NCBI GenBank assembly: GCA_002104895.1
Contig: MCFG01000107.1
Location: forward strand, 1 to 64,000
Source: Anaeromyces robustus
Taxonomy: Eukaryota > Neocallimastigomycota > Neocallimastigomycetes > Neocallimastigales > Neocallimastigaceae
DNA: 64,000 nt
Direction of reading: 5' to 3'
Position numbers and translations under genes: made by a program. Each line of letters begins with the position of its first letter. Position 1 is the first letter of the stretch. Positions 29,903 to 42,200 of the stretch are shown piece by piece. The notes beneath the pieces are model-generated. The model had not been told where the DNA came from and did not search any database. It worked only from the letters and a program-made list of their open reading frames with translations.

Positions 29903-30690
29903 TTATTTGATAATAAATATTTATTAAAAATTAATATTAATAAAAACTAAATAAAATAAATAAATAATTAATTAATTAATAATATAATTATATATTACAA
30001 ATATACATACATAATTAAAAATACATAGATATATATAATAAGAAATGGTATAAAAAAAAAAAAAAAATAAGAAATATATATATAATATTCCAAATAATCA
30101 GATATTATTAATATTTTTTTTTTAAAATATATTAAGAATTATATTTACATTCTTGTATATAATAATATGATGAATTAATAAATAAATAAAACATTCATTT
30201 TTTTTATCCTATTAATATTAAATCAAAATATATAAATCAAAAATATTTCAAAAATTTTTTTTACATATAAATGTGTCTATATTAAATTAAATAATTAATA
30301 AGTACTATAATTTTTATGGTCATTAATATAGTTTAATATCGTTTAAATTCTAATTATATAATATTAAACTTTTTTAAAATTAATAAAAATGATGGATCTA
30401 TTTATTATAATTTATTATATATTATATTTATATTTATATTTATTAAATACCTTCTTTTTTAATCTAAAAATCTAAGAAATAAAGTTAACTATTAATATAA
30501 TTTTAACTATAAAAATTAATTTAATATATATATAATTTAAAAAAAAAAAAAAAAAAAAAAAGGAAATTATAATTATATATAATAAAAATAATATTAAGTT
30601 AATATAAAGTGATAATGTATAAAATAATATAAAAATAATAAATTAAAAACTATTTAATTATCAATAATATAAAGTTGTTTAATAAAAAAA
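29903..30690. other. Intergenic, no gene seen
   Basis: AT-rich spacer between two genes on the same strand, with poly-A tracts at about 30052-30068 and 30539-30561. It should hold the 3' end of the upstream gene and the promoter of the 333-residue protein gene. Confidence 0.65.
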
Positions 30691-31852
30691 ATGAAAAAAA
30701 ATAATTCCAAAAAAAAAAATACTAATGAAGATGAATCAACACAATTAAGTGCACGTTCAATAGAAAATTTAAAAAGAAAAGAAAAAACAGATCTTTTAAA
30801 GTTTTTAAATGAACAATTAAATCGTCCATTAGTTTTTTATTCTTCATATTATAAAAAGCATGGTTATAATATTTTACAACGAAATTATAAAAAATTAAAA
30901 GATAAAAAAGAAGAAGATAGTTCGGATGAAGAAGAAATAAATTTAAGTGAAATAAATTTAAAAAATATTCAATCTGAAAAAAACCCCGAAATAACACCAT
31001 CTGGAAATGGAAAAGATTCGAATATAAATAATGATTCATCAAATAATCATGTAATTTATTCTAAACGATGTGATGAAGAAACTTGCTATTTCGATTTAAA
31101 AAAAAAAGCACATGCTATCCCAATGAAATGGTTTGAATCTAATAAAGTATATAATAATTATCAACAAATTCCTAGGACAACAAAAAAAATAGATCTTAAT
31201 GCTGAAAATGATCGTAATGCTAATTTTTCTCTATTTAATAGACAATTATTAAGTAAAAGTAAATGGGAAAAAATGGATCGAAATATGCAAGCTAAATATT
31301 ATATTTATGAAAACCCTTTACCAGATATTCAAAATTTTGTATCCTCTACAGCTAAACGTAACCAAATATATGAACGTAATATTAGAGATCAAATTAATCT
31401 TATATATGGTAAAGAACCAACTGCTTCGGAACTAACTCAAATAATTGAAAAACAAAGGAGAGAATCATTAGAAGCTTCTCAAAAAGCCAATCAACGAATA
31501 AAAGAACAATTTCTTTGGCAACTAGATACTCGAGTAAAAAAAAAATATATTATTATTATTAATAAAACTATTAAATTATTAATTATAATAAAAAACATAT
31601 ATTTTATTTATCAATCATAATATCTTTTTTTTTTTTTTTTTTGTTTTTTTTTTTTTTTTTTAATATTATATTTAAATTATTAAACGTTAAAAGAATAATG
31701 ATCTCCAACATTTATTAGAAGGTCAACAAACAGCTTTAGATGCTATACGGCTAAAGGAATATCTTTTATTGAAGCCAATACCAACAAGAGGACAATTAAA
31801 TATTACAAATAAAGACAGAAGGAGAATAAGTAGTCTTTTATCCAGTAGATAA
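30691..31852 (+). CDS. Unrecognised basic, helical 333-residue protein
   Basis: Two exons, 30691-31533 and 31694-31852, join in phase (999 nt, 333 codons including the stop). Without the splice, exon 1 would run into low-complexity sequence and stop at 31620. The N-terminus is Lys/Asn-rich, followed by an acidic Ser/Glu patch (KKEEDSSDEEE). A more conserved-looking core follows: HAIPMKWFESNKVYNNY, FSLFNRQLLSKSKWEKMDR, then a helical NQIYERNIRDQINLIYG segment and a Glu/Arg/Gln-rich helix. Exon 2 adds LQHLLEGQQTALDAIRLKEY and ends in a basic tail. The Trp/Tyr-containing core and ordinary codon use argue for a real structured protein. I do not recognise the family; a spliceosomal or flagellar-basal-body factor would fit the composition but is not shown. 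Confidence 0.75.
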
Positions 31853-32264
31853 TAAACAAAAAGAAAAGAAAAGAAAAGAAAAAAGTTTTAAAAAGAAATA
31901 TATTATTTAATATTATAATAAAACTATTATAATTATTATATTAATATATTAATATATATAAAGTTTCAGAATAAAGATTTTTAATATCAAAAGATAAAAA
32001 AATAAATTAATAATAAATAAAAAAACTCTATCTAATATCCTAAAAAAAATATTCTAATATGTTTTATTATATAAATTTTTAGTTTTTCATTTTTAAATAA
32101 TCATTAACTTTGATTTTAACAATTTTTATTTCATTATTATTATTATTATATATTTATTCATATTTTTATTGATTTATATTTATTATTACTTTTTTTATTA
32201 TTATTTTTATTTTTATTCTTTTTTTTTTTTTTTTTTATTTGTTTGTTTGTTTTATAGTTTTTTT

Positions 32265-32307
<43 letters not shown>

Positions 32308-32533
32308 TTTCTAATTACTTATATTTTTATTTTATTATATTTTATAAATATTTATATTTAGTTTTTATTTTTTATTTTTTTTTTCTTAAATAATATTCTT
32401 TTTAAAAATTTAGAAAAGATATTTATATCCTTTTTTTTTTTTTTTTTTTTTTTACAAATTTGGGTATAAATTACTTAAACTATAAACAATCTGTTAGAAT
32501 ATCTAACATAAATTCTGTACATGTGGTATTAAA
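31853..32533. other. Convergent intergenic region, no gene seen
   Basis: Spacer between the 3' ends of the 333-residue gene and the carrier gene, dominated by long poly-T tracts (for example 32265-32305). The open frame at 32169-32393 is a Phe/Tyr artefact of these tracts. Confidence 0.7.
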
Positions 32534-34363
32534 TTATTGATCTATATCAATATTTAGTTCATTACTCTTTGTATTTGAACTAAAACATCTTGATAATGTT
32601 TCATATACTAAAAAAGTCACACAAGTGTTTGGAAGTACTCTTATTACATTGGTAAAAACTCCTTTATAATAACCAGTAAAGCCTTCACGACTAATAATTA
32701 TTTAAAAATGAAAAAGAGAAAATAAAATAAAAAATAAAAAATAAAAAATAAAATAATTATTAAATAATTTAAATATAATAAATATAATATAAAAAAATAA
32801 TAAAAATGCTTATAATATCTTACACATAAATTTTCTTTATAGCATCTAAACAACCCTGATAAAATTCATTATTTCTTTGACTCTATAATAATAATAATAA
32901 ATTATTAAATTATTAAATTATTATATATACTTAAATATATATAAATATTTCAATTAAATAAAAATAATTATGATGTTTTGAATTTCATACCTGTAAACGA
33001 GCTCTAACTACTTGATATGGATAAGTAATAAGAGTAGCAAATATTTTTGAAGAAGCTGCCATTATTATATAACTCAAAGCATCCTAAAAAAAAAAAAAAA
33101 AAAATAAGAATTATAAATGAAAATAATATTAATAGTTATATTTAATAATTAATATATCTGTTAATAACTTACAGGATTATCCATATTAGGATATCTATTA
33201 TTGTAGATAATTTTCATTTCTTCATACGCCATAAATTGAATTGCTCCATGACTAGTACCAATTAATGTCGGTAACATTCCTTTATAAAAACCTCTTATTC
33301 CTTCATGTTTATATATTTTCTTTGCAGCATCTTTATTATAAAAACATAAAAACATAAATATATAAACTAAATTTTATATATATTATTATATTACAAATCA
33401 AATTCAATATACCTATTATGTTTTTATATGCATCTGGACTATTTGGATTTTGAACACACATTCTTGTCTTTATTAACCAAATAGGTGTTGTACTTACTTG
33501 TGTAATTATACCTTTATATATATTATATATATATCAATTAATAATATAAAATTAAATAATTGTATATAATAATAATACGAAAAATTGTTTCTTAAAATAA
33601 TAATAATATAATAATAATAATAAATAATAAATAAATATTAAAGTTAATTTTATAAATTTATTACCAGCTTGTGAAGAAGCAATCATATGTTGAATTTTCG
33701 TTAAACGCTTTCCATTATTTTTTTTACGCAATTGATCTTTTTTTATTGAATAACTTCATTTTCATTATTAATAATTAAGAAAAATAATTTTTTTTAATCA
33801 TATGTTGGAATTAATAATAACTTTTTTATCTATTTATTGAATAATTTCCCTTTACTTACATTGAAAAATATATACCCCAAGAAACTGTATTACCGATTAA
33901 ATTTGGTGACAATCCTTGATAAAGACCCTTATAACCATCAGTTTTAACAATATCTAACATAGTTCTAAAGGTTCCATTATGTTTTAACGTTAATAATTTT
34001 CCATCATGTACTATATTTAATTAAAAAAAAATACATATATTAAAAAAGTAAATAATTATTGTAACATCAAAATATACATTTATTGTAACATTAAAATATA
34101 CATATATTAAAAAAAATATTTTGAATAATTATTTTAATATTAAAAAATATATATTAATAACCTTGAAGTCTAGTTTTTACAGTTTCTAATGGGTGTAATG
34201 CTAATGTTGAAATTAAACCTGCACCAATACCTGCAATTGCTTCATCCATAGATTTTGATCCTGTCATTGAACCAGATAGTTTTTTTTGTGAATTTTTATC
34301 AAACATTTTGTAAAAAATGTTTGTTTTACCATCAACATTTTCCTTTTTCGATGTATTAGCCAT
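32534..34363 (-). CDS. Mitochondrial-carrier-family protein, Flx1/SLC25A32 (FAD/folate) type
   Basis: Eight exons join in phase: 34363-34162, 34010-33860, 33753-33665, 33511-33413, 33330-33173, 33083-32991, 32882-32824 and 32690-32534 (1008 nt, 335 aa). Three carrier repeats are visible, with signatures [19 protein letters not shown] and [10 protein letters not shown]. The Trp in the second signature and the Gln in the third, with no acidic residue there, are the hallmark of the SLC25A32/Flx1 branch. The blocks [20 protein letters not shown] and [11 protein letters not shown] agree. The branch moves FAD or folate across the inner organelle membrane. In a gut fungus the target membrane would be the hydrogenosome or a remnant organelle; that is inference. 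The length is normal, with no N-terminal extension beyond about 40 residues. Confidence 0.9.
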
Positions 34364-35827
34364 TTTAAACTATATTTTTTTTTAATCCGAATAATTTAAA
34401 ATGTAAAATCTTGATATTAATACTAAAAAAAAATAATATTATGTTATAATTATAATATAAATATAATTAATATTTTAGAAAATTATTATTGTGGTTATAA
34501 TTAATTATAAATTAATTAAATTTATAATAAGAAATTAAAATTATATATATATATAACAAAAAAAAAATATTTTATTTTAATAATTTATATAATATTCTTA
34601 TTTACTCTTATTATTTTTATTACTATTATCAATGTTCTTTAATATTTATTATTATTATTATTAATATTACTATTATTATTATGAAGATGAAATGATTATA
34701 ATGATAATGATAATGATTATTTATTTACTTATTTATTTATATTATTTATTTACCCCGCTTTTTACTGCAAATGATTTTATTTATATTAAGAATTAAATCT
34801 AAATTGCTTTGTCTTCTTATTATATTGAATATTTATACAATACATTAAAATAGTTCTTTTTCTTGTTAAATTATATACTTATATATATTATGTTTATTAA
34901 TTTATTATTGTATAAATATAACAGATATATTCTTTTATTAAAAAAAAAAAAAAAGAAAAAAAAAAAAAAAAAGAAAAATTTATATATTAAATGAAATAAA
35001 TTTTAACATTAAAATAATTATTAAAAGAGAAAATTTTTTTTTTTAATGTTCAAGACATTTATTTATTATATATAATAAATAGAATTTATCTTTTATTTCA
35101 TTTATTGTATTTTAACCGATTTCTTTCTTTCTTTCTAATTCACCTGAACTTTATAAATTAAAACAAAAAGGTTCGTAAAAAAAAAAAAAAAAAAGACAAA
35201 GAAACATATGAAAATTATTCATAAATTTAATTAAAAATTAATTAAAATTTTTCATATTTAACAAATTCGGTCAAATTATGTAAATTAAAATATCTAATTA
35301 ATTTACATATTATAATTAAAATTTAATAATACTTTTGTAATAATTAATTATATTTTTTGTAATAATTAATTTTAATCATTTTTTTATGCCTATCAGTTTT
35401 TTTTTCAGTACATTGGTATTTCTGATTATCAATATTTTTATTAAAATAATAGAATTTTATATATATCACTTTATTAATTCACTTTATAATCATTAACTTT
35501 TTCATTTATTATATACTAATACAATAATTGAAAAATATAATATAATATTATAAAAATATAGTATATTTAATTATTTGTGATACATTATACTTCAAGATAA
35601 ATATGATAGTAAATATTATTCTTTTTTTTATTATTATATATGTCTAACCTTTTAAACAGTATTTAAAAAGTTTTTTCTTCTTTACTAATAATAAAAAATC
35701 ACAATATATTATTATAGTAAAACTATTAATATAAAAAAATAATAGCAAAAATTGTAATTAAAGTAAAAATAAATAAATAAATGATAATAAATAATATCAA
35801 ATGATTATTATCAATAAAAATAAATAT
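34364..35827. other. Intergenic, no gene seen
   Basis: Spacer between the carrier and receptor genes, both on the minus strand. It contains poly-A tracts near 34941-34975 and 35178-35193 and otherwise featureless AT-rich sequence. Confidence 0.65.
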
Positions 35828-38442
35828 TTATATAACTTTAGTAGTATAATGTATATTCAAAAATTTTGAATGACGAACTGAATCATATTTAGCTTTGTCA
35901 TCATATGTTGAATTTGTATGTGTATTTAATATATCTGTATTAATAGTTTGATCCTTTAATAAAAATAATTTATTTTCCAATTTTGCTTCCTCTGATATAG
36001 GCTTCTCCGATTTTGCTAATACTACTCTTATTATAAACATATATATGTGATTCATTATCGTAAGAGCTAATACAAAAATTATTCTATGCACGTAATAAAG
36101 AATATAATTCTTAATATTGACAAAATTTATAATTGTTAATAACACCCATGAAACTCCATCAACACACATAACAATAGTTAAAGATCTAATATCTTGATAT
36201 GTTTCTTCCATATTCCATTCAAAAAAAATCAATACAGATATACAAATAAAATACACCAAATTAGAAATATTTTGAACCTGGGAAATTAATACACTAGCTC
36301 CAGCTGGATATTGACATCTGTAATAATTTTTACCATTGTTAATAATTATTTCTTTTAAATTCATAGGTACTAATATGACTAACAGTGCACTCAAAATACC
36401 TTGATAAGAAATTCCTAATAAAAGATATAAATGTTTATGTTTTTTTATCCAATCGGAAAGCTTATTTTTTTTCGGAAAGTTGATTATAAGTTTATAAAGT
36501 ATTGTTAGGAATGTTATAGCAATTCCCATTATCATCATTACATGATTTACATTACATCTTAATTCTGATAATTCTTCAAATTTTCCAATTTCTGCTGCAA
36601 GTACTAAAAGAGATCCACATGTATATGCTAACCATAAATCTAGACTTAAGAATTGATAATATTTTCTAAGTTCTGGTATAAACAATAATATAATGGATAA
36701 AAGAATTATCATAAATATTGTTGTCAATATTATAAACATAATTAATCCAACAGGTGTTTTTATAGAGAAAAAATATATTCTTGTTATATCATCAATATTA
36801 GTCAATAATTCTTTTGCTGTCATTTTATCATCTAAAAAGTCGGAAAAAAAATTTATTACTTTACTTGAATAATCATTATAATTTTCAACAATTGGTCTAT
36901 TAATTCCTTGAACCGATTTTATTAAATCACAATCTAAAATTTCACAAACCTCTTCATCATTATATAAACTATTTAATGCACTATATGTAAAGTATTTTTT
37001 TATTACAACATTTTTTTGAGCTTCTTCTGATGTAAAATATTTTAAAACTTCAACAGCTGCTTTTTTTCTTTTCTCATTAATATTACTACTAATTCCAATA
37101 TTAAAACCTTCAAGAATTGTTCCACTTACACCCTTATTTTTTCCAGGCAATACTGATGAATAATAATTAGAAAAATACAAACCAAACTTCCAAAAATTTG
37201 CAAAAATTATGGAATCATCTAATAAATACATAATATTACTATCTTCACTAGATTTAAATATTGAAGCTATTATAAATTATGATTTTTATATTTTTATTTC
37301 AATAAATAAATTAGGTTAATCATAATTACATTAATATTTGATTTATTTTATTATTAATAATATATTAAAATCTTAATTAAAATAAAAAAAGATAATAATC
37401 TTTACTTGATGATATTCTATCTCTTATTTCTATTAATTTTTTTAAAGATTCAATAGCTGTTTTACTATTTAAATCAGGAAATGGTGAATCCTTTGTTTCT
37501 CGATATGAATAAATATATCCATACAACGAACACATCGTATTTTCATCCTCTAAAAAAATTAAAAAATTATTAATTATATATATATATATTATATATTATA
37601 TATTTATTATATATAAGCATTATCAATTAAATGATATTTATTAAACATATAATTTAATATTTATAATATCTTACTAGAAAAAAATCCATTATATCCAATT
37701 AAACTTGTATTATTATAAAGCAAAGATTCTTGGTTTAAAATATACTCTGCAGTTTCAATCAATTCATTCCATGTTTTTGGTATTTCTTTTTTATATTTAT
37801 CCAGGTATAATTTACTAGAATATAATACCATAAATTGCAAAAATAAAGGCTACAATATTTATTAGTATAACATAATTATAATATTTTCAATAATTTAATA
37901 TAAAATAATATTTTACTTACAATTCCTACTAATTTATTATCATAAAAACCAAGTTGATATCCAGTACTTGATGAATATAAATCTATATGACTTTTCGGTA
38001 ATAATTCTTGTAAATCTAATAAATACGGAAAATATCTTTTCAAATATGCAGGATTATATACATATAAATCATGCTTTTGATTTTTTTTTTTCATAAGTGT
38101 TTCAACAGTCGATGCATAATCAACATCATTTATAAATTCTCTATTTTCAGAGTATGAATTTACATTTAAATGAATATCTAAATTATTTGCCTCTGAGTAA
38201 GCATTAAAATCATCAGCGATTGTTGAATATAAATCATCTAAACCATAATATGAATATGTTGCTATATTAAGTTCTAATGAGGATACTATTTCTAATATAT
38301 TATATGATTAAAATAAAATATTTTTTATAAGTCGAAATTATTATATTTAATACATTTGATAATAAAATAAAAATGATGAAAATTCCTTATTACTTAAATA
38401 GAAAAAAGAAAAAGCAAAAAAAAATATAGTGGTATATTGCAT
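35828..38442 (-). CDS. Class C-like seven-helix receptor with ABC-type solute-binding ectodomain
   Basis: Five exons join in phase: 38442-38394, 38291-37921, 37849-37675, 37549-37406 and 37266-35828 (2178 nt, 725 aa). Exon 1 encodes a signal peptide (MQYTTIFFFAFSFFYL). Residues about 18-410 resemble bacterial extracellular solute-binding proteins: IATYSYYGLDDLYSTIADDF at the start, KEIPKTWNELIETAEYI, and the closing GFNIGISSNINEKRKKAA... FTSEEAQ. Seven hydrophobic helices follow (about 415-660), the first TPVGLIMFIILTTIFMIILL and the last in HRIIFVLALTIMNHIYMFII, then a 65-residue cytosolic tail. Gut fungi are known to have expanded class-C-like receptors with such sugar-binding ectodomains. 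The ligand is probably a carbohydrate but is not shown here. Signalling would be through a heterotrimeric G protein. Confidence 0.88.
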
Positions 38443-38588
38443 TTTTTTTATTACTATTTTTAATTTTTTTTTTTTTTTTGGTATACATTATATGATCAAG
38501 ATATTAATGAAAGCATTTAAAATAGTATAATATAATGATAAAACGAATATAAAAATATATAAGTAAATATATTATTCTTATAATTTTT

Positions 38589-38636
<48 letters not shown>

Positions 38637-39238
38637 TTCAATAACAAAATCTTATATTATTTTCAATTTTTTCTATATTATTAATAAATTAAAAACAATT
38701 CTTTTTGTTAAAAAAAGGTTATTTTTATCAATTAAATTATTTAAAAAAATAAAAAAAAAAGATTTATAATTAAAATTATATATATTATTAACTTATATAT
38801 ATTTATTTATTAATAAAATATTATAATTTTTTTTTTTAAATTTTAAATTATATTATTTTAACCATATTGTTTTGATGACTCTTCTTTACAATTTTTTTCA
38901 TATGAAAATAAGTCAATTTTAACTTTGATAAGAAATGATTTTTAAATTTTGATAAATGCTAATGTATTATTAAATAAATATAAAAATAATATGATCATAA
39001 AGAAAAAATAATTTATGAATTCTAACAGTTTTTGATATTTTAATAAAATTTTTTTTATTAATAAAATTTTATATTTTATTATATTATATATATATATATT
39101 TAATTTTTTTCAATAATTTCTCTAATATATAATTAATAAATAAGAACTTTTAAAATAATTTTATTATTTCCATTTTATTTAAAACCTATTTTACATATAT
39201 TTACATATGTTATAGTATTAATAATATTACATTATATA
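38443..39238. other. Intergenic, no gene seen
   Basis: Spacer between the receptor promoter and the 3' end of the NRPS gene. It holds a long poly-T tract at about 38590-38630 and otherwise AT-rich sequence. Confidence 0.65.
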
Positions 39239-42200
39239 TTATTTTTTATCAATGAAAGAAGCTAAACTATTTATAGTAGGATTACTCATTATATCTTTAA
39301 TAGTTAGTTTAGTATTCACTATTTTCTTTAATTTAGCAACAACTTTAATTGCACTTAAACTGTCACCACCTAATTCATAAAAATCGCTCATTCTTCCTAT
39401 TTCATTTTCGTTAATTTTGAATATTTCACTAAATATTTTACAAATTGTTTTTTCTATTTCAGTTTCAGGTGCTATATATTGTTCCTGAATTAAATCTTCC
39501 ATTTTAGGTTCAGGTAAAGCTCTTCTATCTAATTTACCATTAGGAGTTATTGGAACTTCATTAATTCTAATAAAATAGTTTGGAATCATATACATAGGTA
39601 ATTTAGTTTTTAAATAATTACGTATTTTTTTACCACTGATTTCGTTTTGACTCATATAATAACAAATTAAATATTTATCACCTGTTTTTTTAACTTTATC
39701 AATTACAACAGAATATTCAATGTCTTTTATTTCTTTTATTGTATTATCTATTTCTCCTAATTCTATTCTTTGACCATGTATTTTAACTTGGAAATCTATT
39801 CTTCCTAAATATTCAATTTCGCCATTATCTGTCCATTTACCAAGATCACCTGTTCTATACATAATTTTATTATGTTTATTTTCATTACTAAATGGACAAT
39901 TAATAAATTTTTCATTAGTTAATTCAGTACGGTTTAAATAACCTTTTCCAACACCATATCCTCCAATGAATATTTCTCCATCTACTCCTATCGGAACAGG
40001 CTTTAAAAATTTATCTAAAATATAAAGTTTACAATTACATAAAGGTTGACCAATAGTTATTATCGAATCTTTTTCTTCATCTACAGCTTTAAACGTACCA
40101 TCTACAGCACATTCCGTTGGACCATAACCATTATAAATTTTACTTTCTGAATATTTATGAACTTCTTTACATAAGTCAAATGTTAATTCTTCACCACCTA
40201 AAACAATCGTTTTAACCATTTTTAATGCTTTTCTAAAATCTTCGTTTTCCATAAATAATTTTAATCTTGTTGGTGTAGTATTAATATAATCAACATCATT
40301 TTCAATCATGTATTTTGACAATAAAACTAAGTCATTACATACATTATCATCTGCTAATACCAATTTTAATCCATGAACTAAACTAATAGTATTTTCAATA
40401 TGTGATGCATCAAATGAAAAATTTGTTATTGCCAGTACATTTTGAATATTGTTTCTTTTAATAAATAAATTATAAATACAATGATTTTTACTTCCTTCTT
40501 CAAAAGCTCTTACATAATTATATATATTGAAATGACTAACTAATGTTCCCTTTGGCTTACCAGTAGTACCAGAAGTAAATAAAACATAACTTGTATCATC
40601 GGGTTCATTAATATTATCAATTGGGTCAATACTTAATGAATAATCATGTTTTTCCAAATCATATATTTGATATTTATCTTTTAATAAATTTTCAAAATTA
40701 TTTTGATTATCATATAAAAGAATTAATTTCGGATGAACTTCTTCTAATATAAACTGTATACGATCAATAGGTAATTTCTTATCAACTGGTAAATATGCAC
40801 CACCAGCTTTCGATATTGCAATAGTTGCAATAATATAATAGAATGAACGTTCACTAATAATAGGTACTATATCGTTTCTAGTTATACCAGAATTTCTTAA
40901 ATAATGAGCTAATGAATTTGACATTTTATCTAATTTATCATAGCTAAATTTTGTGTCATTAAATACAAGAGCACATTTATTAGGATGTTGTTTAGCTTTA
41001 TTACAAAATTCTACATGACAGAATGGTTCACATTGATAATCATTTACATCAGAGTTAAATCCATCAATTATTCTTTCTTTTTCTTTTTTTGGTATATATT
41101 CAATATCATTAACTTTTTGATTAAAGTATCTACAATTTTTTATTACTTCTAAATAGCTATCAAGAATATTGTTAATCATTTTTAATTCGTAAAGATTTGT
41201 ATTGTAATCAATAGAAAATGAATAGTTATCATTTTTTTCGAAGACATTAAGTGATATATCAAACTTTGAAGTATTATTTTTATTTAATTCATTCTGATTA
41301 TCACTTGTTAAAAATATATCTTCATTATCATTTTCTGAAAATAAAGTATTTTCTATACTATTTTCTACTATAGTTTTTGGTTGATATACAAATGAATTAT
41401 TTACATTAACTAATTTTAATGAACTTGATAATTCTGAAAACGAAAGATCTTGATTATTATATATATCTACCAAAATATTTTTATTTTGTTTAATAATATC
41501 TAGGAATGTATTTTCTTCATTATCATATTTTAATAAAATAGGTTGAGTACTAGCAAACATACCAACCATAGATTCAGTATAACGATTATATCTATTGGCA
41601 CTAATTACAGAACTATAAATGAGATTTTGACCACTATACTTTGATAAAACATAACCATAAATACTGATGAAAAATGCTGTCTTACTTATTCCATTAGTTT
41701 TTATATATTCATCAATAAACTTACTAGTTGATGAATCAATACTTTTAGTCAAATTACCAGCATTAACATCTTTTTCTCTTTCATCCTCTGAAGAATTTAC
41801 AATTTTATCCTTTTTTTGAGGAATATTCAATAAATTGTAGTCATAATTAAACATTTTTTTATAAAATTCTATTTGATTATTATAATAACCACTATTTTTC
41901 TTTTCATTTAAATCAATGGCATAATCGCTAAATTGAATTTCTAGTTTTTGTACTTCCTTATCATTATAATAATTATTTAATTCATTAGTAATAATTGAAA
42001 TAGTTGCACCATCACAAATAATATGATGCATATCAATTAATACCATTTCATCATTAATAAATCCTATTCTTATAAGTGGTGCTTCTGGCAATTTGAATGG
42101 TCTAACAAAAGTATTTACATTTTCATATGTATAATTTTCAAATGATAATGTACATTCATCATCAATAAATCCATAAATTTCTGCTTTACCATTAACCTCC

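Noticed and set aside
32169-32393. Phe/Tyr-rich plus-strand ORF
   Set aside because: Translation of poly-T tracts between two convergent genes.
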